NCBI RefSeq assembly: GCF_013285155.1
Contig: NZ_JABTEL010000017.1
Location: forward strand, 1 to 55,111
DNA: 55,111 bases
Direction: 5' to 3'
DNA from: Winogradskyella undariae
GTDB taxonomy: Bacteria > Bacteroidota > Bacteroidia > Flavobacteriales > Flavobacteriaceae
Shown one piece after another: positions 1-6,824 of the stretch. Under the pieces are notes generated by a model, which did no database searches, was not told where the DNA came from, and saw only the letters and a program-made list of their open reading frames with translations. Every line of letters begins with the position of its first letter. Within the stretch, counting starts at the first letter, position 1. The position numbers were made by a program, and so were the translations under genes.

Positions 1-90
1 CTATGATAATAATTACAGAAGTACTTTAGCAATAAATTAATAAGTTTTTACTTGTTTTTTACCACAGTACTTTGTTACCATAAGTACTTC
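1..90 (+). mobile_element. Right end of an IS110-family insertion sequence, cut by the window edge
   Basis: The first 90 bases match the tail of the second, more complete IS110 element near 5.4 kb. They hold the last transposase codons (2-40) and then a shared AT-rich tail containing 'AGTACTTTGTT' (66-76; copy 2 at 5456-5466) and a second AGTACTT box. The rest of the element lies outside the window. The element ends flush against the stop codon of the opposite-strand gene at 91, the same arrangement as the second copy. The match was judged by eye; the exact end is uncertain by several bases. Confidence 0.65.
2..40 (+). CDS. IS110-family transposase, last 12 codons only (partial)
   Basis: Reading from base 2 gives YDNNYRSTLAIN and a TAA stop at 38-40. 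This closely matches the C-terminal tail encoded at 5395-5430 in the second copy (YDGNYKSTLVKN, stop). The gene enters from the left edge on the plus strand, so its integrity cannot be judged here. The identification rests only on the alignment with copy 2 and on the shared downstream sequence. Confidence 0.6.
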   Translation, partial: YDNNYRSTLAIN

Positions 91-675
91 TTACTTGTTC
101 GAATTATTGTATAAATAATCTGATGTCCATTCAGGTCTATTCTTAATTAATTGTTGTTTTTCCGATTCAGACATATTTTTTCTTGCTCCTAAATCAAATT
201 CTGTTAAATTTTTCTTTGCTATTTTAGTTAAAGACATTGCAAAATATAATCCTCTTCCTATATCAGATTTTCTTGTTAATATATATTTGTCCATAAGTCC
301 AGAAACAACTGGATTATCCATTGGCATTGATATTGTTGTTCTTCCTGTTATAAAAAATTCTCTTAAAACACTTTGTTCATAAAGGTCTAATGTTTTTATA
401 CTTTCAGTAACTTCTTTATTTAGTTTTCTTTTAAAAGACTTGTTGTTTATTTTTGAAATTATAAAATAAATGATTGAGAGAATTATAAAAGCAATACAAA
501 CTATAAATATAATTCCAAAATATTTTCCATATTCTTTCTCAAATTCTGAAAGTTTCAATTGTTCAATAAAATTTTCAGATCCAAATAATAATATACCACT
601 TACTATACCAAATAAAATAAAAATTTTTACTGGAATTTTGCTAAAATCAATTAAATCACTAAAAGAAAAACTCAT
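91..675 (-). CDS. SieB-like two-helix membrane protein (superinfection-exclusion family candidate)
   Basis: A protein of 194 residues. Two hydrophobic segments are clear: about residues 15-32 (VKIFILFGIVSGILLFG) and about 52-75 (YFGIIFIVCIAFIILSIIYFI). A polar cytoplasmic domain of about 115 residues follows. The pattern 'ILLF...F...L.L.EF...YG.Y.G..F' and the overall length resemble the SieB (superinfection exclusion protein B) family, which in phages blocks entry or growth of related phages; this is recalled similarity, not a search. The gene follows the small gene at 676 with no gap, so the two are probably co-transcribed. Its stop codon directly abuts the IS110 right end. Its place in an accessory region fits a defence role, but that role is inference. 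Confidence 0.45.
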   Translation of the reverse strand: MSFSFSDLIDFSKIPVKIFILFGIVSGILLFGSENFIEQLKLSEFEKEYGKYFGIIFIVCIAFIILSIIYFIISKINNKSFKRKLNKEVTESIKTLDLYEQSVLREFFITGRTTISMPMDNPVVSGLMDKYILTRKSDIGRGLYFAMSLTKIAKKNLTEFDLGARKNMSESEKQQLIKNRPEWTSDYLYNNSNK

Positions 676-930
676 TTAAAAAGTACTAATATTCGTTATT
701 GATATATCTTTAACTATAATTTCAGGGTTTTCTATTTCTTTCAAGTCGACTAGATAATCAATCATCTGATGAGTCGTATCTTCATTTAATTTCACAGTAA
801 TGCTTTTTCTCCTAACATCTGTAATTATATATTCAGTTTCGCTTAAATTAATTTTACATCTTGTTCCGATTTCTATCATAGTTTTTTTGTATTTATGGTA
901 ACTTGTTATATCATAACTTTTATCGCTCAT
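676..930 (-). CDS. Small hypothetical protein upstream of the SieB-like gene
   Basis: A protein of 84 residues starting MSDKSYDITSY. An ATG three codons upstream (939) is possible. I prefer the ATG at 930 because the direct repeat copy near 6.5 kb preserves this ATG and the next six codons (MSDKSYD) but not the upstream ATG. The protein is soluble and polar, with alternating hydrophobic stretches (KSITVKL, PEIIVKDISI) that suggest a small beta-rich domain. I do not recognise a family. Its stop codon (TAA) immediately precedes the start of the SieB-like gene, so the two form one unit. Confidence 0.55.
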   Translation of the reverse strand: MSDKSYDITSYHKYKKTMIEIGTRCKINLSETEYIITDVRRKSITVKLNEDTTHQMIDYLVDLKEIENPEIIVKDISITNISTF

Positions 931-1230
931 ATCCCACAAATTAAGTGGGTAATAGCAAGTGTTTTAATTATTTACAGTCATGTGCCACGAAGTTAATTAT
1001 ATTTCTAATAAAACCTATACGTAAAGTTACGTACGCTTCATTAAAAGCCAAGATAAAACCTTCTATTCTAAATTACTTACGGTAAACCGTAATAGCCAAT
1101 GCATAATAACCAAAACCCTATACAGATCAAACCCGCTTTGATTATGCACCGTGGTATTAATAGTTTCAATGCTATAGTTTTGGTTTGCTATAAATGGGGT
1201 TAGGTGTTTAATTACAGGACGTCCTTTTTT
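906..1230. repeat. Direct repeat copy A (about 325 bp)
   Basis: This stretch aligns with 6494-6824 over its whole length at roughly 80-85 percent identity by eye, with few indels. Shared landmarks include 'TTACGGTAAACCGTAATAGC' (1077-1096 and 6670-6689), 'ACCCTATACAGATCAAAC' and 'AATTACAGGACGTCC' near the right end. Copy A covers the first seven codons and upstream region of the small gene at 676-930. Copy B carries the same start but the reading frame ends after a few codons. The two copies bracket about 5.3 kb of accessory genes. Confidence 0.75.
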
Positions 1231-1381
1231 AGTGAAGCCTACAAAAAGGGGAAGTCTACATTATATTTCTATAAAATTGAGAAGGGATTGGATATTTTTT
1301 TCTTCGTTCATGTTTTTCAGAGGGGGAGTTGCATGCCGCACAAGGGTTTTGAATAAGATTAGTTACGTGGTTAAGCAACGA

Positions 1382-1496
1382 ATTTAGCAAATACCAACCA
1401 AATAGACAAAAGCGTAGCGAACTGTGCGTAGCAAAAATCTGCGAGGATTTTCGTAAGTAGGCGAGAACTAGCCATTAATTTTATACTTTGTTGTAG
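1382..1496. repeat. Cassette-boundary repeat (attC-like half-site) next to the M24 gene stop
   Basis: It starts with 'ATTTAGCAAATA', which recurs at 4118-4129, and ends with 'AACTAGCC', a short spacer, 'TTATAC' and 'TTGTTGTAGCC', just before the M24 peptidase stop codon. The same order of boxes (AACTAGCA, spacer, TTATAC) closes the unit at 4118-4196, and AACCGCTA, spacer, TTATACC closes the palindrome at 2296-2404. No left-hand partner of the palindrome is visible here. The likeness to integron-type recombination sites is inferred from layout only. Confidence 0.4.
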
Positions 1497-1504
1497 CCAG
1501 TTAT

Positions 1505-2269
1505 TTAATTCCAAATTTCATTCGATGCTGTTAAAATGACAGGATATTTATCAGTTACAAGTATTGTTTGTTCGTGTTGGGTTACATATCCACCTTTATT
1601 TCCGACTAAAGTCCAACCGTCATTCAATTCAATAGCAACAGTTGAATTTGTTGAAATAAAAGTTTCTATTGCTACTGTTGTATTTTTCTTGAATCGTTCT
1701 CCGTTACTTTTAACTCTGTAGTTTAAAATATTTTCAGGCTCTTCGTGTAAACTTCTACCGACTCCGTGACCAGCCAAGTTCTTAATGACTTTAAATCCTG
1801 ATTTTTTTGCTTCGGTTTCTATTAAGTATCCAATTTCAGAAATTTTTACTCCGCCTTTGGTATTGTTTATTGCTTTGCGTAAAATATTTTTAGAAGCATC
1901 TACAAGAGGTTGGTGATTATGAATGTCTTTTCCAAGAACAAAAGAGCCACCATTGTCAGACCAAAAACCGTTTAGTTCCGCAGAAACATCAATATTAATT
2001 AAATCTCCTTCTTTCAATATTTTTTTCTCTGATGGTATTCCGTGTGCCGCTTCATTATTTATACTTATACAAGAATAACCAGGAAATCCATAAGTTTCAT
2101 AAGGTGCTGATTTAGCACCATAACTCTTTAGAATTTCACCTCCATATTCATCCAGTTCTTTAGTCGACATTCCTATTTTAGCATATTCTCTCATTAATTT
2201 CAGTGTAGTTCCAACAACTTCACTAATTTTTTTCATTCCGATTAATTCTGATTCTTTTGTTATTGACAT
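1505..2269 (-). CDS. map: Type I methionine aminopeptidase (M24 family), accessory copy
   Basis: A protein of 254 residues, a normal length for type I MAP, which removes the initiator methionine from nascent proteins in the cytoplasm. The substrate His lies in AAHGIPS (H76). The five metal ligands are visible: D94 in INIDV, D105 in SDNGGSF, H168 in GHGVGR, E202 in AIETF and E233 in HEQTI. The usual FTIEP motif reads VAIETF, a mild deviation. The housekeeping map in this group normally lies with ribosomal protein genes, so this solitary gene between cassette-like repeats is probably a second copy. A related M24 dipeptidase role is less likely, because the GHGVGRSLHEEP motif is typical of MAP. 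Confidence 0.85.
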   Translation of the reverse strand: MSITKESELIGMKKISEVVGTTLKLMREYAKIGMSTKELDEYGGEILKSYGAKSAPYETYGFPGYSCISINNEAAHGIPSEKKILKEGDLINIDVSAELNGFWSDNGGSFVLGKDIHNHQPLVDASKNILRKAINNTKGGVKISEIGYLIETEAKKSGFKVIKNLAGHGVGRSLHEEPENILNYRVKSNGERFKKNTTVAIETFISTNSTVAIELNDGWTLVGNKGGYVTQHEQTILVTDKYPVILTASNEIWN

Positions 2270-2295
2270 TCTGTTTTTTTTAATTGGCTACGGTT

Positions 2296-2404
2296 AGTAT
2301 AAGATCAGTAGCGGTTTAAATACTCTTGCTTTTCGTGTTACAAGATACTTATTAAAATTAATAGTGATTCGAGTTTACACCCGAACCGCTATTGCTTTTA
2401 TACC
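2296..2404. repeat. attC-like two-box palindrome between accessory genes
   Basis: The left arm is AGTATAA (2296-2302), six bases, then TAGCGGTT (2309-2316). The right arm is AACCGCTA (2384-2391), six bases, then TTATACC (2398-2404). The inner boxes are perfectly complementary (8 of 8), the outer boxes pair 6 of 7, and both spacers are six bases. The loop is 67 bases. This two-box layout with equal spacers is the geometry of integron attC sites. The flanking core (TTGTTATATGC) is not a canonical attC core and there is no integron integrase in the window, so the function is inference. It lies between the 3' end of the hydrolase gene and the start of the M24 gene. Confidence 0.5.
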
Positions 2405-2575
2405 TTGTTATATGCAGACTTTTTCCTCAGTCTTAATATTTTATTTTATTACAATTTACAAAATTATTGATTATAATTCTTCTGAAAATAGATAAGCCTA
2501 AAATTTCATTTATTTGGACTCAAAGTTTTTCGCCTGGCTATTTGTTTATTTTAACTTTCTGTCCTTGGACGTTAT

Positions 2576-3463
2576 TTATTCCAAAAAGTCACAGATAAGC
2601 TTTGCCGTTTCATTTGGCTTTTCAGCAAGAATAAAGTGTCCACAATCTTCTATTTTTTTGAGTTGTAAGTCAGTTGTAGAGTTTGTTAATGACATTTGTA
2701 ACATTTCATATCCACTTCCACCAATGCCCAATACTGGTATGTTTATTTTTTCGTACGTTTTGCTGTCTTCAATGTCTTGAGGAAAAGATTGATACCAAGC
2801 ATTTGAAGCCCGAATTGCATCTTTGCTATTATAAGCAGAAGCATACGCGGATTTGTCGAAATCATTCATACTTTTTTGGTCTTTCAATAAGTTTTTAAAC
2901 AACCATTCTATAACGATATTCATACGTCCCTCAAGAAGTTGTTCGGGAAGTTCTTTTACCTGATTGAATGCAAGCCACCAAGGATAAAGATAATTTGCTC
3001 CCAAAACAGGTAACATTGGCAAATGATACATTCCTGCATCGGGGTGTGGTGTATCCATCATAATTAATTTGGATGCTGTCTCTGAATGGTTTACTGTAAA
3101 ACTAAATGCTACGTGTGCACCGATATCGTGTCCACCAATATTCACTTTATCAAACCCTAACTTTTTTACAAGTTCAAAAATATCCTTAGCCATATTCTTT
3201 TTCTCATATCCAGCAATCGGCTTGTCTGAATTTCCCATTCCTCGCATTTCGACAACTATAACACGATGTTTTTTGGCAAGTATTGGCATTACTTTATGAT
3301 AAGCCCACCAAGTTTCAGGATATCCCGGAATTAAAATCAATGGTTTGCCTTGTCCGCCAATAACATAGTGTAGTTTAGTTCCATTTACTTCAGTATAATG
3401 ATTGGTGAAATCTGGTAAGGATTTGATTAATTCTTCGGAGTTAAAATTTTTGTTATCTGTCAT
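2576..3463 (-). CDS. Alpha/beta hydrolase, epoxide hydrolase-like
   Basis: A protein of 295 residues with the alpha/beta hydrolase fold. The oxyanion region is PGYPETW (46-52), the strand-turn motif RGMGNSDKP follows, and the nucleophile elbow is GGHDIGA with Asp113 as nucleophile. Asp here, rather than Ser, points to epoxide hydrolases or dehalogenase-type enzymes. The catalytic His is H276 in DCGHFILAEKP. The middle lid domain (about 140-220) is rich in aromatic residues. The substrate is not predictable. Directly upstream, a short open frame in another register encodes a Tat-type leader (3468-3557), so this protein was probably once exported and is now either cytoplasmic or non-functional as an exported enzyme. 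It is divergent from the MerR gene at 3671. Confidence 0.8.
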   Translation of the reverse strand: MTDNKNFNSEELIKSLPDFTNHYTEVNGTKLHYVIGGQGKPLILIPGYPETWWAYHKVMPILAKKHRVIVVEMRGMGNSDKPIAGYEKKNMAKDIFELVKKLGFDKVNIGGHDIGAHVAFSFTVNHSETASKLIMMDTPHPDAGMYHLPMLPVLGANYLYPWWLAFNQVKELPEQLLEGRMNIVIEWLFKNLLKDQKSMNDFDKSAYASAYNSKDAIRASNAWYQSFPQDIEDSKTYEKINIPVLGIGGSGYEMLQMSLTNSTTDLQLKKIEDCGHFILAEKPNETAKLICDFLE

Positions 3464-3467
3464 ACTA

Positions 3468-3557
3468 TTAAGTTTTTGTAAATGTTGTTAATGGAAAAGG
3501 CATTGCTAATGCTGTTAATGCAATTCCTCCATGTTTTATGATTTCCCGTCTGTTCAT
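3468..3557 (-). pseudogene. Detached Tat signal peptide of the hydrolase (frameshift)
   Basis: A frame of 29 codons reads MNRREIIKHGG, then IALTALAMPFPL and TTFTKT, and stops at 3468-3470, four bases before the hydrolase ATG. It has the layout of a twin-arginine leader: NRRE, a hydrophobic stretch, then a polar end. It is one register away from the hydrolase, and the hydrolase frame stays open through at least the first 30 bases upstream of its ATG. A single-base indel therefore probably separated leader and enzyme. The alternative is a sequencing error. Confidence 0.5.
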
Positions 3558-3617
3558 AATCAAATTTATTTTAGTTCTCAACTTGTAACGTGCAAAATTA
3601 AGGAGTATGTTTGCAAC

Positions 3618-3631
3618 CTACAAGTATGTAG
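3618..3631 (+). promoter_or_regulatory. Candidate MerR operator dyad
   Basis: CTACA, four bases, TGTAG forms a five-base-arm dyad in the 207-bp gap between the divergent hydrolase and MerR genes, 40 bp before the MerR start. MerR-type regulators usually bind a dyad inside the promoter spacer. A TTGCAA box (3611-3616) lies just before it and TATACT (3632-3637) just after. Whether this promoter belongs to merR or to both directions is unknown. Confidence 0.35.
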
Positions 3632-3670
3632 TATACTGTATAGTTTATTATTTTTTTTAAGCGTTTGAAA

Positions 3671-4036
3671 ATGAGGTTAATAAATCAACTCTCTAAAGAA
3701 ACAGGAATTCCAATAGGAACAATTCGTTTTTACGAAAAAAGCGGACTTATTAGTGGTCAAACTAAGAAAGAAGTAACCACCAATAATTATGTCTATTATA
3801 ATGAAGAAACCATCGAAAAACTTAGATTTATTCAAATGGCAAAAGCTGTTGGTTTTACTCTAGCCGAAATAAAAGAGGTTGTTGATGCTTGGTATAAGAA
3901 GCAATTAAGTAAAACAGCAAAAATTAATGTTTTAAATAAAAAATTACTGCAAATAGAAGAGAAAATGAAAGAATTAAAAGCAATTAAAAAGCAAATAGCA
4001 ATTTGTAAATCACAAATTGAGAATGAAATTGATTAA
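3671..4036 (+). CDS. MerR family transcriptional regulator
   Basis: A protein of 121 residues from the ATG at 3671; a TTG two codons upstream is possible. The N-terminal winged HTH is typical of MerR: LINQLSKETGIPIGTIRFYEKSGLI, then the wing with NNYVYYNEETIEKLRFIQMAKAVGFTLAEIKEVV. A C-terminal coiled coil (about 80-121, Lys/Glu/Leu/Ile rich) would form the dimer helix. One Cys near the C-terminus (AICKSQ) resembles the metal or redox sensor position of some MerR proteins, but a single Cys is not diagnostic. Its divergence from the hydrolase gene suggests control of that gene. No effector can be assigned. Confidence 0.85.
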   Translation: MRLINQLSKETGIPIGTIRFYEKSGLISGQTKKEVTTNNYVYYNEETIEKLRFIQMAKAVGFTLAEIKEVVDAWYKKQLSKTAKINVLNKKLLQIEEKMKELKAIKKQIAICKSQIENEID

Positions 4037-4117
4037 AGTCTTTTCGAACATTTAGATTTTTTTTCAACTTGCATATAAAGTATTTGTGTATGATTTTGTT
4101 GCGTGTTTCAGTATTAG

Positions 4118-4196
4118 ATTTAGCAAATAAAACATAGATAGAAAGGCCACGAGGGCTTTCGTAAATATACTATAACTAGCAATGAATTATACAAGG
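4118..4196. repeat. Cassette-boundary repeat (attC-like half-site) after the MerR gene
   Basis: It shares 'ATTTAGCAAATA' (4118-4129) with 1382-1393, then 'GCCACGAGGGCTTTCGTAAA' (cf. GCGAGGATTTTCGTAAG at 1441) and AACTAGCA, spacer, TTATACA. It lies downstream of the MerR gene and directly before the left end of the IS110 element. It is interpreted as the same family of boundary repeat as at 1382-1496. Confidence 0.4.
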
Positions 4197-4241
4197 CTTA
4201 AGTTTACAATTCATTAAATTTAGGGATAAATTAGAAAGAAC

Positions 4242-4310
4242 AAAAGAGAGAAAGGTTGATATATACGCAGAAGCTTTCGACTTCGTCAACATTGAAAATC
4301 CCTTCTCTTT
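4242..4310 (+). ncRNA. Candidate bridge RNA stem in the IS110 left end
   Basis: Nested pairings can be drawn. An outer stem joins AAAAGAGAGAAAGG (4242-4255) to CCCTTCTCTTT (4300-4310), with a bulge. A middle stem joins GTTGA (4255-4259) to TCAAC (4286-4290). An inner hairpin is GAAG, CTTTCGA loop, CTTC (4270-4284). IS110 elements are known to encode a structured guide RNA in the non-coding end upstream of the transposase, with internal loops that pair with target and donor DNA. Position and fold fit, but which loops guide what was not worked out and transcription is not shown. Confidence 0.35.
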
Positions 4311-4477
4311 TACTACACAGATTTCGTACAGTTCTATGAGACTTTTAGACCTCGATTTTAAGTCGTTGAAACTCGGGTAGTCGTCCTATCAAAAAAAAAC
4401 ATTTTCTTATGAATAAATATATTAAATATTTTGAACTGCGAAGCACATCATGAATTCCTAAAATAAAATAATAAAAG

Positions 4478-5430
4478 ATGAATAAATTGACATTAGTCGT
4501 TTAGTTTTCGATGTCACGGATTCAAATGGTAATTACTACCAGTTTAAAAACAATGAGTTTGGTTTTAAAAAGTACTCGAAACTCTTAGATTCTAATAGAC
4601 ATTGCGTCATGGAAGGCACAGGTTATTATCACTATCAATTGGCTTACCATTTGTTAGAATCTGGGATTAAAATTTCTGTAGAAAACCCATTAGCCGTTAA
4701 ACGTTTTATACAGATGAAATTATCTAAAATTAAGACCGATAAAAGTGATTCTAAACTTATCTGCGATTATGCTCAGCAGTTAGAATTAAAGCTTTGGCAA
4801 GGTAATTTTAAGAATGAGATAGAATGTCTTCAAATTGTTAGAACTCTTTCTGTGTATACAAAAGAAAGTACTATACTAAAAAACAAACTACACGGTGAAG
4901 ATGTATTAGGTAATCCAAGTAAAGTGGTTGTGAGATCTTTAATACATAGTTTAAAGCAACTACAAAATGAGATGGCAGATTTAGAAGATAAGCTATTGAT
5001 TTTAATAAAAATAGAATATCAAAATTTATTAACGCGCTTAAAAACTATACCAGGAATAGGACCTAAAACAGCCATTATGTTAGTTGTTTTTACAGGCGGT
5101 TTTGATCGTTTTACAAGAGCAAGTGAACTTTGTAGTTACGCTGGATTAACACCAGTAATAAGACAAAGTGGGAGTAGGGTAAGTGGACAGCCACGAATCA
5201 GTAAAATAGGAAATCAGAAACTGAGAAATTTATTATTTATGTGCAGTTTTAATGCTTGTAAACAAAACAAGGCTTGCCGAGATCATTATGAACAAATTGT
5301 ATCTAAAGGAAAGAGCAAAAAGTGAGCATTAATTGCAGTGTGTAATAAACTGCTAAAACAGGCTTTTACAGTTGCTAAATCAGGATTAATATATGATGGA
5401 AACTATAAAAGTACATTAGTTAAAAATTAA
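4478..5430 (+). pseudogene. IS110-family transposase, disrupted
   Basis: The conceptual product is about 316 residues. The start ATG at 4478 (MNK) leads to a stop within a few codons, while the main frame is open from 4486 (IDISRLVFDV), so one base is missing or extra near 4483. The main frame then shows the DEDD-type features: the N-terminal Asp in DIS, the Glu in VMEGTGYYHYQLA and the Asps in KTDKSDS. The C-terminal serine-bearing region reads GSRVSGQPRISKIGNQKLR. An in-frame TGA at 5323-5325 interrupts the frame, which otherwise continues (ALIAVCNKLLKQAF...) to TAA at 5428-5430, as in the window-edge copy. Two independent lesions make it inactive unless recoded. Confidence 0.85.
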
Positions 5431-5480
5431 TGAGTTTTTATTTGTTTTTTGCCATAGTACTTTGTTGTGCGTTAGTACTT

Positions 5481-5846
5481 TTACAATATTGTTTTATGTT
5501 TTATAGCCCAATTTTCAAGTTCTTTAATTATTGGTTTTAACTCATAACCAATGGTCGTTAATTCATATTCAACACGGGGTGGAACTTCTGGATAAATTTT
5601 CCGAGTCAAAACTTTATTTTTCTCTAATTTTTTGAGTTCTAACGTAAGCATTCTTTCCGTTATGTTCGGTAAAACCTTTTTTATTTCTCCAAACCGTAAT
5701 TTACCACTTAACAAAGCATAGCAAATAGGTAGTGACCATTGGCCACCAATGATATTTGTAGAATAAACTTCAAGACATTCATTAGCTAAAGCTTGTTTAT
5801 TGGCAAAGTTTGTGGATGTTTCCTTGATTTTAGACATTACATACAT
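5481..5846 (-). CDS. HxlR family transcriptional regulator
   Basis: A protein of 121 residues, the usual length. The HxlR winged-helix signature is present: GGQWSLPICYALLSGKLRFGEIKK, PNITERMLTLELKKLEKNKVL, then the wing RKIYPEVPPRVEYELTTIGYEL. A Cys near the N-terminus (NECLEVYS) matches the redox or aldehyde-sensing Cys of many HxlR proteins. A second ATG at codon 4 (MSKIKE) is a plausible alternative start. It is divergent from the oxidoreductase at 5934 with an 87-bp gap, a common regulator-target pairing for this family. The gene ends flush against the IS110 right end. Confidence 0.85.
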   Translation of the reverse strand: MYVMSKIKETSTNFANKQALANECLEVYSTNIIGGQWSLPICYALLSGKLRFGEIKKVLPNITERMLTLELKKLEKNKVLTRKIYPEVPPRVEYELTTIGYELKPIIKELENWAIKHKTIL

Positions 5847-5933
5847 TTTTGTTAGTATCGTACAATTGGTTGTTCATTTAAATAATTAAATATAGGAGTT
5901 TATTTTTGTATCGGAAATTTAACGATTTAAAAT

Positions 5934-6464
5934 ATGAAGACCTTAATAATTCTAACTCATCCAAATATAGAAAATTCAGTGACAAATAAAAGGTGGATTG
6001 AGGAATTAGAGAAATATCCAAATAATTTTGACATTCATCAATTATACAAAGTTTATCCAGATGAAAAAATTAAAGTAATAGCAGAGCAAAAATTAATGGA
6101 AAAATATAATAAAATTATTTTTCAGTTTCCTTTATATTGGTTTAGCTCACCACCACTTTTAAAAAAATGGTTTGATGAAGTTTTAATTTATGGGTGGGCT
6201 TTTGGCAGTAAAAGTGGCTATAAATTAGAAAATAAGAAAATTGGTCTAGCTATTAGCGCAGGAGCAACTGAGGATAATTATTCATTAAAAGGTGAATACA
6301 AACATACTTTAAAAGAAATATTAGTTCCCTTTGAACTTACGTTTAAATATGTAAAAGCTAATTATCATCCATATTTTGTAAATTACGGAGCTGATTCAGA
6401 TACACAGAGTGAAGTTATTGAAGAAAGTACTCGTAAATATTTCTTTTTCGTCAACGCTTTCTAG
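5934..6464 (+). CDS. NAD(P)H-dependent oxidoreductase, flavodoxin-like fold
   Basis: A protein of 176 residues of the KefF/YheR/MdaB-type quinone reductase group. The N-terminal MKTLIILTHPNIENSVTNKRW is the phosphate loop of the flavodoxin-like fold. FQFPLYWFSSPPLLKKWFDEVL and the GWAFG segment are hallmark motifs near the flavin. The enzyme would reduce quinones or electrophiles with NAD(P)H in the cytoplasm. The last residues (KYFFFVNAF) look unlike a normal helical C-terminus, and the gene stops about 30 bp before direct repeat copy B, so its 3' end may have been altered by recombination. It is probably controlled by the divergent HxlR protein. Confidence 0.8.
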   Translation: MKTLIILTHPNIENSVTNKRWIEELEKYPNNFDIHQLYKVYPDEKIKVIAEQKLMEKYNKIIFQFPLYWFSSPPLLKKWFDEVLIYGWAFGSKSGYKLENKKIGLAISAGATEDNYSLKGEYKHTLKEILVPFELTFKYVKANYHPYFVNYGADSDTQSEVIEESTRKYFFFVNAF

Positions 6465-6493
6465 GTTTCATTTTAAGTATGAAGCACAATGTA

Positions 6494-6824
6494 TTATATC
6501 ATAACTTTTATCACTCATATCCACTAATTAGGTAGGTAATAGCCAGTGTTTTAAATATTTAAAATTACGAGCTACGAAGTTAATTCTATTTCTAATAAAA
6601 ACTATTCGTAAAGTTACGTACAGCTGCGCTTCATTAAAAGCCAAGTTAATACCTTCTATTCTAAATAACTTACGGTAAACCGTAATAGCCAATTTATAAT
6701 AACCAAAACCCTATACAGATCAAACCAACTTTGTTCATGGAACATGGTATTAATAGCTTCAGTGTTATAGTCTTTGTCTGCTATAAATGACCATAGGTGT
6801 TTAATTACAGGACGTCCTTTTTTT
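6494..6824. repeat. Direct repeat copy B (about 330 bp)
   Basis: The partner of 906-1230 in the same orientation. It preserves the ATG and first seven codons of the small gene found beside copy A (MSDKSYD, minus strand, about 6516-6496) but then diverges and stops after a few codons. Homology therefore ends inside the gene. No intact gene lies in it. On the minus strand both copies share an open stretch reading GRPVIKHL...NWLLRFTVS-LE, but the differences are mostly amino-acid changing, so it does not look like a maintained gene. Confidence 0.75.

Larger units (their letters stand above)
4200..5480 (+). mobile_element. Degenerate IS110-family insertion sequence
   Basis: The element consists of a non-coding left part (about 4200-4477), a broken transposase frame (4478-5430) and a right tail (5431 to about 5480) matching the tail at 41-90. 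As expected for IS110 elements, no terminal inverted repeats are obvious. The right end abuts the stop codon of the opposite-strand HxlR gene. The left boundary is not proven; it is placed just after the cassette-type repeat. Two lesions in the transposase mean this copy is not self-mobile. Confidence 0.7.

Noticed and set aside
470..679. Plus-strand open frame opposite the SieB-like gene
   Set aside because: It lies wholly in the antisense of a gene with clear membrane segments and has no family features.
965..1240. Minus-strand open stretch in the direct repeat (GRPVIKHL...LLRFTVSNLE), also present in copy B
   Set aside because: It has no start codon of its own and ends in a stop in both copies; differences between the copies are mostly amino-acid changing, so there is no sign of selection for a protein.
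4478..4490. Programmed frameshift at the transposase start
   Set aside because: There is no slippery heptamer with a stimulatory structure, and a second lesion (TGA at 5323) in the same gene favours decay.
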